Below are positions 58,476 through 64,000 of a stretch of DNA of 64,000 nucleotides, piece after piece. Source of the DNA: an uncultured Clostridia bacterium. GTDB taxonomy: Bacteria > Bacillota > Clostridia > Christensenellales > Borkfalkiaceae. Positions within the stretch are counted from its first letter, which is position 1, and each line of letters opens with the position of its first letter. The stretch covers positions 124,001 to 188,000 of the forward strand of contig CANQFB010000002.1 of NCBI GenBank assembly GCA_947598205.1, given 5' to 3'. The position numbers and the translations under genes are program-made. The notes under the pieces are model-generated. The model ran no database searches. It was not told where the DNA came from and was given only the letters and a program-made list of their open reading frames with translations.

Positions 58476-58504
58476 ATTATAATACGGACTACCGAAAAAA
58501 GCAA
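58476..58504 (-). promoter_or_regulatory. Promoter of the site-2 protease-scpAB cluster
   Basis: On the minus strand: -35 TTGCTT (58499-58504), 17-nt spacer, -10 TATAAT (58476-58481); ATG 7 nt later, so a leaderless transcript is predicted. Confidence 0.7.
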
Positions 58505-58573
58505 GCCAAAAGCGGAGATTTCGCAAAATTTCGCCCGTTCGGAGGGCTTCCGCAATGACCTATTTCAGACATA

Positions 58574-59899
58574 TTACTTCAAATAATCGGGGATCACGTC
58601 GTTTCGGACAAGGTCGCGATAGGATTGCGGCCTTACGATATATGAGGCCTCGCCCCCTCTCACCAAAACTGCGGGCGGAATGAGGTTGCGGTTATAGTTG
58701 GAGGCCATCGAATAGTTATAGGCCCCCGTCGATAAAACAGCGAGAAGATCCCCCGTCTTCGCCCTGGGGAGGTTGAAGGCCGTTCCGATGAGGTCGCCGC
58801 TCTCACAGCATTTGCCCGCAACGGCGACGATCTCTTCCGCCTTTTCAGCGGCGCGGTTCGCGAGCACTGCCGTATATTTGGAGCCGTAGAGGCAGAAGCG
58901 GGGATTATCAAACATTCCCCCGTCTACGGCGAGATATTTGCGCACGCCGGGGATCTCTTTGATCGCACCCACCGTGTAGAGCGTGACGCCCGCTTCCCCC
59001 ACGATGGAACGGCCCGGCTCGAGGAGAATGAAGGGCTCTTTCAAGCCGTATCCGCCGCATGCCTTCTTCACTGCCCGAAAGAGTGCGTCAAGATAGCCGC
59101 GGTAGTCCGAGGCGGAGATCTTGGGGTCTTCCTCGCTGTACCAAATGCCGAAGCCGCCCCCGAGATCGAGTTCCTCCGTCTCGAAGCCGAATTTTTCGCG
59201 CATAGCGGCGATAAATTTCAAACACTTTTCGGCGACGATGACGAAGGACTGCTTCTCGAAGATCTGCGAACCGATATGGCAATGAAACCCATAGAGTTTC
59301 AGATGCCTCTTGGAAAGAACATAACTTGCGGCGGCCTCCGCCGCGCCGCTCTCCACCGAAAATCCGAATTTTGAATCGGGAGTGGCCGTTTGAACATAGG
59401 CGTGCGTGTGGGCCTCCACGCCCGGGTTGATGCGCAGGAGCACGCCTTGGACGACGCCCCTCTTTTCCGCCTCCTCCTCGATGAGATCGGCCTCGGAAAG
59501 GGCGTCTATCACGATACGGCCGACGCGCGCATCCAACGCCTCCGCGATCTCATACGGCAGTTTATTGTTGCCGTGCATATAGATCTTTTCCGCGGGGAAT
59601 CCCGCCTCAAGCGCCGTAAAGAGCTCTCCGCCCGAGACGACGTCTACACCGATCCGCTCGCTCTTCGCGATCGCATAAATCGCCTCGCAGGAAAAGGCCT
59701 TGGAGGCATAGAGCACAAGACCCCGCCCGCCGTATTCCTCTTCGATGGCGTCGCGGTAGACGGCCATCATATCGCGGATGTGTTTCTCGTCGAAGACATA
59801 GAGCGGCGTCCCGAAGCGGCGCGCGAGTTCGCAAGCATCCGCCCCGCCGATCTCAAGATGTCCCCTTGCATTGATCTTAAGCGTTTCTCTCGTATTCAT
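58574..59899 (-). CDS. lysA: Diaminopimelate decarboxylase
   Basis: A 441-residue PLP-dependent enzyme making L-lysine from meso-DAP, last step of lysine synthesis and a control of DAP for the wall. PLP lysine in LYASKAFSC; HCHIGSQIF, LDLGGGFGIWY, EPGRSIVGEAG and AGKCCESGD are all family signatures. Start at MNTRETLK (59899), 7 nt after a perfect -10 box; longer ATG at 59935 lies in the promoter -35. Order dacF-lysA-protease-scpA is syntenic with other sporulating Firmicutes. Confidence 0.94.
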   Translation of the reverse strand: MNTRETLKINARGHLEIGGADACELARRFGTPLYVFDEKHIRDMMAVYRDAIEEEYGGRGLVLYASKAFSCEAIYAIAKSERIGVDVVSGGELFTALEAGFPAEKIYMHGNNKLPYEIAEALDARVGRIVIDALSEADLIEEEAEKRGVVQGVLLRINPGVEAHTHAYVQTATPDSKFGFSVESGAAEAAASYVLSKRHLKLYGFHCHIGSQIFEKQSFVIVAEKCLKFIAAMREKFGFETEELDLGGGFGIWYSEEDPKISASDYRGYLDALFRAVKKACGGYGLKEPFILLEPGRSIVGEAGVTLYTVGAIKEIPGVRKYLAVDGGMFDNPRFCLYGSKYTAVLANRAAEKAEEIVAVAGKCCESGDLIGTAFNLPRAKTGDLLAVLSTGAYNYSMASNYNRNLIPPAVLVRGGEASYIVRPQSYRDLVRNDVIPDYLK

Positions 59900-59906
59900 A
59901 CATTTT

Positions 59907-59935
59907 ATTATAACATGAGAGCCCGTATCGGTCAA
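59907..59935 (-). promoter_or_regulatory. Promoter of lysA, apparently leaderless
   Basis: On the minus strand: -35 TTGACC (59930-59935), 17-nt spacer, -10 TATAAT (59907-59912), 7 nt before the lysA ATG. Confidence 0.8.
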
Positions 59936-59936
59936 T

Positions 59937-59980
59937 AAAAAAAGCGTGACATCGGGGGCAAAACGCCGATTATGTCACGC
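59937..59980 (-). terminator. Terminator of the dacF-type gene, containing repeat copy 4
   Basis: 9-bp perfect inverted repeat GCGTGACAT (59944-59952) / ATGTCACGC (59972-59980) with a U7 run on the minus strand (A7 at 59937-59943). One arm is the core of the dispersed palindromic repeat. Confidence 0.8.
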
Positions 59981-59987
59981 ATAGTAC
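59969..59987 (-). repeat. Dispersed palindromic repeat, copy 4
   Basis: The minus strand reads GTACTATGCGTGACATAAT, matching the TATGCGTGRCATA core of copies 1-3. It lies 15 nt after the stop codon of the carboxypeptidase gene and shares bases with the terminator stem. Confidence 0.6.
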
Positions 59988-60001
59988 TTTGTAAATTCTC
60001 C

Positions 60002-61156
60002 TTATTGCCAATTTCGGGCCGTCTCGCGGAGAGCGTCCCACCAGCGAAGGCGCGGCGCATCTTCCGTAGCGATCAGCCTCGTCCGCGCGATCTCTACGCC
60101 GTTTTGATAGAGGATCGCCCAACCCGTTTCATCGCCTTTGGCAATAGGCGCCTTCAGCCCTTCGCTCTGTTCGAGCCTGACTTGCACGTCCGCCTCCTCT
60201 CCGCGCTTTGTAAAGATGCACAGATCCCCCTCGGGAACCTGCAGGATCTCCCTCTTTCTGCTCCCCGCGACCTTCGCCTTCTCCTCGACGGGACTTCCCG
60301 CCTCCAAGATCTTACGCGTCTCATATGCCCCGAAGGCATGATCGAACATTTTCTTTACGGCTTCAAAGCGCGATTTTGAGTCTTCTCCGCCGATGACGAC
60401 GGAGATCAGGCGGGTATCTCCCCGCTTTGCCGTCGCGGCGAGGCAGAAGCCCGCCTCGTTCGTGAACCCCGTCTTACCGCCGTCGCACCCTTGATATTGG
60501 CGGATAAGTTTGTTTGTATTGGTGATGGTCGTCGTCCTTCCGTCCGGATGGGCGAAATCCTCCAGCCACACGGTGGAAAACTCAAAGTATTTCTTATGGG
60601 AAATGAGGGCGCGGAGCATGACGGAGACGTCCTTCGCACAGGAATATTGCGGCTCTTTCGGAAGCCCCGTACAATTTGCAAAGAGGGTGTTTTCCGCGCC
60701 GAGCTCCTTCGCCCGCGCATTCATTTTCGCAACAAAGCCCTCTTCGCTCCCCGCGATGCGCTCTGCGAGCGCCACGCAGGAATCGTTAGCCGAACAGACG
60801 GCCACCGTCTTCATGAGCTCCTCTGCGGTATAGCTCAAACCCGCGTCGAGAAACACCTGCGAGCCGCCCATTCCCGCGGCGCTTTCGCTGACGGAGATCT
60901 TCTCTTCGTAAGAAAGTTCCCCGCGTTCCACCGCCTCAAAGGAGAGAACGAGCGTCATGATCTTGCACATGCTCGCAATGGGAAGCCTCCTGTTTTCGTC
61001 TTTGGAATAAACCTTTGTTCCCGTCGCGCCGTCGCATACATAGGCCGCCTTGCAGTGCGGGGCAAACTCCTCCGCACGGGCGGACACCGTCTTGGCGGGG
61101 ATGACCGCCGCGCAAGCGGCGACGAGCATGAGGGAAGTGCACAATAATTTCTTCAT
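60002..61156 (-). CDS. D-alanyl-D-alanine carboxypeptidase (DacF-like)
   Basis: A 384-residue penicillin-binding protein. Signal peptide ~1-28; SxxK in IASMCKIM, SxN in CSANDSCV, KTG in GGKTGFT, then a C-terminal beta domain. Second S11 family member in the window. The position beside a SpoIIM-like gene and lysA resembles the dacF locus of Clostridia, so sporulation use is likely by context. GAAGG sits just before the ATG; a TATAAT box about 25 nt upstream could be its promoter. Confidence 0.92.
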   Translation of the reverse strand: MKKLLCTSLMLVAACAAVIPAKTVSARAEEFAPHCKAAYVCDGATGTKVYSKDENRRLPIASMCKIMTLVLSFEAVERGELSYEEKISVSESAAGMGGSQVFLDAGLSYTAEELMKTVAVCSANDSCVALAERIAGSEEGFVAKMNARAKELGAENTLFANCTGLPKEPQYSCAKDVSVMLRALISHKKYFEFSTVWLEDFAHPDGRTTTITNTNKLIRQYQGCDGGKTGFTNEAGFCLAATAKRGDTRLISVVIGGEDSKSRFEAVKKMFDHAFGAYETRKILEAGSPVEEKAKVAGSRKREILQVPEGDLCIFTKRGEEADVQVRLEQSEGLKAPIAKGDETGWAILYQNGVEIARTRLIATEDAPRLRWWDALRETARNWQ

Positions 61157-61194
61157 ACCTTCAGTTTGTGCCGTTTTTCATGATTATACGCATT

Positions 61195-61791
61195 TCAAAA
61201 GAGATTTCCGAGCGGGTGAAAAATGGCAAGGAGCAAGATCATTTCGATCAGACATACCGCGGCGATGAGGAGAAGCAGGGCGAGAAAGTCGAGGGCGAGT
61301 TCACAAAAATCCTGCTTTCCGAAGCGAAAACAGCGCGACCTGCAAACGGAGATCGAAGTCCCGAAGAGCAAAATGACGTCGATCATGATATGGATGGGGA
61401 TATAGAGCACGAGGGCGACAAGCGCGCCCGAGACGCCATAGACCCCGAAGAGGATGGCGATCTGCCCGCCGAACGTATAGGAACGGTAGATGAGCACGGC
61501 CGTCGGCACGACAAGCCCCACGATATGCACTCCGCCCGCGAGGGTGAGAATGAGGAGGAGCGCACATCCCGCCGTCCTCTCGAGAAAGATGAGAAAGACG
61601 CTTCTTTCCGAATAGCACACCCGCGTAAGAAAACGGTCGCACCCATTGAGATGGAACTCATAGAATGCGGGCGTCTTCACAAAGCAGATGCCGAGGATCA
61701 TCCCCGCCAAAAAGATGACGCCGAAGATGACGAGGTTGCGTTTTTTCTCCGTCGCACGGCAAAGCGCATCCTTGATAAAGAAAAGGTTCAT
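61195..61791 (-). CDS. SpoIIM-like polytopic membrane protein
   Basis: A 198-residue protein with about five membrane helices. Length, topology and position (between spoIVB and a DacF-type gene) fit SpoIIM of the engulfment DMP complex, but sequence resemblance by eye is modest. The ATG at 61791 lies inside a 24-nt palindrome and no Shine-Dalgarno is visible, so translation may be controlled by structure. An unusually Cys-rich stretch SVCRSRCFRFGKQDFCEL lies between the last helices. Confidence 0.62.
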   Translation of the reverse strand: MNLFFIKDALCRATEKKRNLVIFGVIFLAGMILGICFVKTPAFYEFHLNGCDRFLTRVCYSERSVFLIFLERTAGCALLLILTLAGGVHIVGLVVPTAVLIYRSYTFGGQIAILFGVYGVSGALVALVLYIPIHIMIDVILLFGTSISVCRSRCFRFGKQDFCELALDFLALLLLIAAVCLIEMILLLAIFHPLGNLF

Positions 61792-61808
61792 ATCTCATGA
61801 TATGAACC
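61785..61808. promoter_or_regulatory. Palindrome covering the SpoIIM-like start codon
   Basis: Perfect 10-bp arms GGTTCATATC and GATATGAACC around TCAT. The minus-strand start codon is within the left arm, so a hairpin in the mRNA would hide it; as DNA it could be an operator. Confidence 0.55.
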
Positions 61809-61828
61809 GGAATATGTGAAAATTCGAC

Positions 61829-62842
61829 TTAATTTCCTATCATATGCTCGATACCGATGCCGTATCCGCGGGTAGGATCGTTCAAAAAGACGTGAGTGAC
61901 TGCGCCGATGAGTTTGCCGTTCTGCAAAATGGGACTGCCGCTCATGCCCTGCACGATGCCCCCCGTCTCATCGAGAAGCCTCTCATCCGTCACTTTGATG
62001 ACGAAATTCTTGTTCTCCTTGTTGTCGGCGTCAACCTTCACGATACCGATCTCGTATTTTTGCGGGCAAACGCCGTCTACCGTCGAATAGATGATGGCCT
62101 TGCCGATGGTCGCCTCGGCGATGGGAGCCGCCTCCACGAGTTCGCAACGGGAGAAATCGTAACTCTTTTCAAAAGTTCCGTAAAGCCCCGTCTCTCCCAC
62201 GCGCTCGGCCTTGGCAAGCACGTTTTCGTTGACGAACAGTCCCCTCAATTCCCCCGCCTTACCGCGCGAACCCTTTGCGACGCCGATGACGCTGCAGAGA
62301 TATACCTTGGGATCGGAGACCTCGAGGGCATTGTGATTTTCGTCGCATACGGCATGCCCGAGTGCGCCGAAGCGGTTTGAGCCCTGTTCGATATAGGTCA
62401 CCGTGCCGATGCCTGCGAGCGTATCGCGGATGAGCACGCCGATCTTATAATTCCCGCTCTTCTTATCTTTTACGGGGACGAGCGGGACTTCCGCCGTCTC
62501 CCCCTTTCTGCGGAGGGAGATCAGAACCTCCTTCCCGCCGCAACGCTCCAAAGCGCCGTTGAGATCGGAGATGGTCTTGATGCGGATCCCGTCTACCGCG
62601 ACGATTGTATCACCCACGCGGATGCCCGCATCCTCTGCGGGACGGTGCAGGCCGTCTTCCGCGGCGACCTCGGTAAGGCCGATGATCTCCGTTCCGCCCG
62701 CCGAGAGCATAAATCCCGCCGTCATTCCCCCGATATAATACTTTGCCGTCTCCGCGTGCGCCGTGACCGCGCCCGTTCCAAGCCCGAGCGAGAGCGTAAC
62801 GCCCGCTAAAAGTACGGCAATAAAAAACTTCAGCTTACGCAT
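61829..62842 (-). CDS. spoIVB: SpoIVB signalling peptidase
   Basis: A 337-residue serine peptidase (S55) secreted into the forespore-mother cell space to trigger sigma-K processing in Bacillus. Signal anchor ~1-30, PDZ domain ~70-125 (DAGIRVGDTIVAVDGIRIKTISDL, 62570-62640), catalytic His in FGALGHAV and Ser in VQGMSGSPIL. Start at MRKLKFF (62842) with GGAGGG 4 nt upstream; the ATG at 62854 would precede that site. Linked to recN, as in sporulating Firmicutes. Confidence 0.94.
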   Translation of the reverse strand: MRKLKFFIAVLLAGVTLSLGLGTGAVTAHAETAKYYIGGMTAGFMLSAGGTEIIGLTEVAAEDGLHRPAEDAGIRVGDTIVAVDGIRIKTISDLNGALERCGGKEVLISLRRKGETAEVPLVPVKDKKSGNYKIGVLIRDTLAGIGTVTYIEQGSNRFGALGHAVCDENHNALEVSDPKVYLCSVIGVAKGSRGKAGELRGLFVNENVLAKAERVGETGLYGTFEKSYDFSRCELVEAAPIAEATIGKAIIYSTVDGVCPQKYEIGIVKVDADNKENKNFVIKVTDERLLDETGGIVQGMSGSPILQNGKLIGAVTHVFLNDPTRGYGIGIEHMIGN

Positions 62843-62911
62843 GAAACCCTCCATGTACGGAAGATAATTTGCGTAAGCCGAAGAAATCTATTCCCTTTCC
62901 CCAAAAAGCCG

Positions 62912-64000
62912 TTACAGGGAGTTTTTGTATTTTTCCGCCTCTGCGATCAGCTCCTCGGCATGGGCGCGCACATGCGGGTTCTCGGCGCTTCCGCCGATGA
63001 GACGGGCGAGTTCCCCCGTCCGCTCTTCCCCCTTGACCTCGTGGATACGGGTAAAGGTCTTGCCGCCTTCTTCGCGCTTCTCGATCAGGAACTCCCTGTC
63101 GGCAAAGGCCGCGATCTGGGCGAGATGGGTCACGGCGATGAGCTGGACGCCCGAGGCAATCTTACAGAATTTTTCGGCGACGACGCGCGCCGTCTTTCCG
63201 CCGATCCCCGCGTCGATCTCGTCGAAGATATACGTCCCGATGCCCGCCATGGAGGAGAGCTGTGCCTTTACGGCGAGCATGAAACGGCTCATTTCGCCCC
63301 CCGAGATGATCTTGCCGAGCTCCTTTAAGGGTTCGCCCGCATTGGCGGAGAAGAGAAATTTTACGCCGCCGAGTCCCTCCGAAGTGGCCTTCGCCACGTC
63401 CTCGAAGGTATATGCGCCGAATTCCACCTCGAAGCGCGCAGACGGGATATTGAGGGTGGCAAGCTCTGCGATGACCCGCTTCGTAAAGCCTTCCGCAGCC
63501 CCCTTTCTCGCCTCCGTAAGCGAATTGCATGCGGCAAAAAGTTCTTTATCGAGCAAGGAGAGCTCCTTGGTGAGTTCTTCGTACCGCTCTCCGCTGTGCA
63601 CGAGAAGATCGAGTTCCTTTTCCGCCTCCTCCAAAAATCCGAGGGCGGAAGCCACACTGCCGCCATATTTCTTCTTGAGCGTCTTGATCTCGTCGAGGCG
63701 GGCCTCCACGCGTGCCGCCTCTTCCTCGTCGAGATCGCGTTCGCCCGCAAGCCTCTCTACGCTCTCTGCGATGTCCCCGAGTTCGGCGAGCGCACCCTCT
63801 AACCTCTCGGCAAGCGAAGCGCATTCCCCGTCGAACTTGGCGACGGAGAGAAGGGAGCGCATCGCGCCCCGCGCACTGTCTGCGGCCCCGCCGTCTGCAA
63901 GAAGATATTCCCGCGCCTCGGCGAGACCTTCGCGGATACGCTCGGCGTTGCGGAAGAGCTCCCGCTTGGCCTTGAGTTTTTCCTCCTCCTCGGGATCGAG
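62912..64000 (-). CDS. recN: DNA repair protein RecN, C-terminal part
   Basis: 362 C-terminal residues of an SMC-like ATPase for double-strand break repair; the start lies right of the window. Coiled-coil region at the upstream end (LDPEEEEKLKAKRELFRNAERI), then the C-terminal ABC lobe: ISGGEMSRFMLAVKA signature, TYIFDEIDAGIGGKTARVV Walker B, and AVTHLAQIAAFAD. The adjacent spoIVB gene is 69 nt downstream. Confidence 0.94.
   Translation of the reverse strand, partial: LDPEEEEKLKAKRELFRNAERIREGLAEAREYLLADGGAADSARGAMRSLLSVAKFDGECASLAERLEGALAELGDIAESVERLAGERDLDEEEAARVEARLDEIKTLKKKYGGSVASALGFLEEAEKELDLLVHSGERYEELTKELSLLDKELFAACNSLTEARKGAAEGFTKRVIAELATLNIPSARFEVEFGAYTFEDVAKATSEGLGGVKFLFSANAGEPLKELGKIISGGEMSRFMLAVKAQLSSMAGIGTYIFDEIDAGIGGKTARVVAEKFCKIASGVQLIAVTHLAQIAAFADREFLIEKREEGGKTFTRIHEVKGEERTGELARLIGGSAENPHVRAHAEELIAEAEKYKNSL

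Noticed and set aside
59881..59940. Lysine riboswitch before lysA
   Set aside because: The promoter leaves no room for a leader, and the upstream gap is only a terminator and promoter.

Overview
The window looks like a chromosomal segment of a spore-forming member of the Clostridia (Bacillota). The grounds are a Firmicutes-type GlgC/GlgD pair, an IspH fused to ribosomal protein S1, a LexA with a Gram-positive type operator, SpoVG, and a long sporulation/cell-division cluster (recN, spoIVB, a SpoIIM-like gene, a DacF-type carboxypeptidase, lysA, a site-2 protease, scpA, scpB, a YtfI-like gene, gerW, a second D-Ala-D-Ala carboxypeptidase, rluB). The large lipoproteins with InlB-type repeats would fit a gut Christensenellales-like lineage, but that placement is inference and no 16S is present. 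Housekeeping genes are GC-rich; the region at about 2.4-4.3 kb and several intergenic stretches are AT-richer. Layout. 0-4.3 kb: end of a YcgQ-like gene, flavodoxin, an RNA m5C methyltransferase, an acetyltransferase, then a small accessory stretch (DinB-like protein, membrane-anchored XRE regulator, DUF3781 protein) abutting tRNA-Leu(CAA) on the minus strand. 4.7-10.2 kb: polA-coaE, tRNA-Trp, a GNAT-RNase HI fusion and a VTT-domain membrane protein. 10.3-15.4 kb: a sodium-pump decarboxylase operon with two different carboxyltransferase-type subunits sharing one gamma, one biotin carrier and one beta subunit. 15.4-22.7 kb: BaiN/HI0933-type flavoprotein, a chorismate mutase-CMP kinase fusion, plsC, ispH-S1 fusion, htpG. 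22.7-24.9 kb: cold-shock protein, spoVG, murC. 25-35.2 kb: a complete glycogen operon (glgB, glgC, glgD, glgA, glgP, GH13 amylase) from one promoter. 35.6-38.9 kb: tyrosine recombinase, hflX, a small Cys-rich protein gene divergent from lexA. 39.2-53.1 kb: three very large lipoproteins (two on plus, one on minus) separated by a 0.6 kb block of direct repeats. 53.3-64 kb: the minus-strand sporulation/division cluster running leftwards from recN to rluB. Working picture: the decarboxylase operon would couple decarboxylation to a sodium gradient, glycogen metabolism is self-contained, and the lipoproteins form a cell-surface island. The most unusual recurring signals are (1) five promoters whose -10 box lies only 6-10 nt before the ATG (polA, the Cys-rich gene, the recombinase, the site-2 protease, lysA), pointing to leaderless or nearly leaderless mRNAs alongside normal Shine-Dalgarno genes; (2) a dispersed 19-bp imperfect palindrome near TACTATGCGTGRCATAGTA in four places; (3) three domain fusions; (4) a roughly 760-residue internal duplication in the minus-strand lipoprotein; and (5) several structured intergenic elements. 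All family assignments come from reading motifs; no database search was run.
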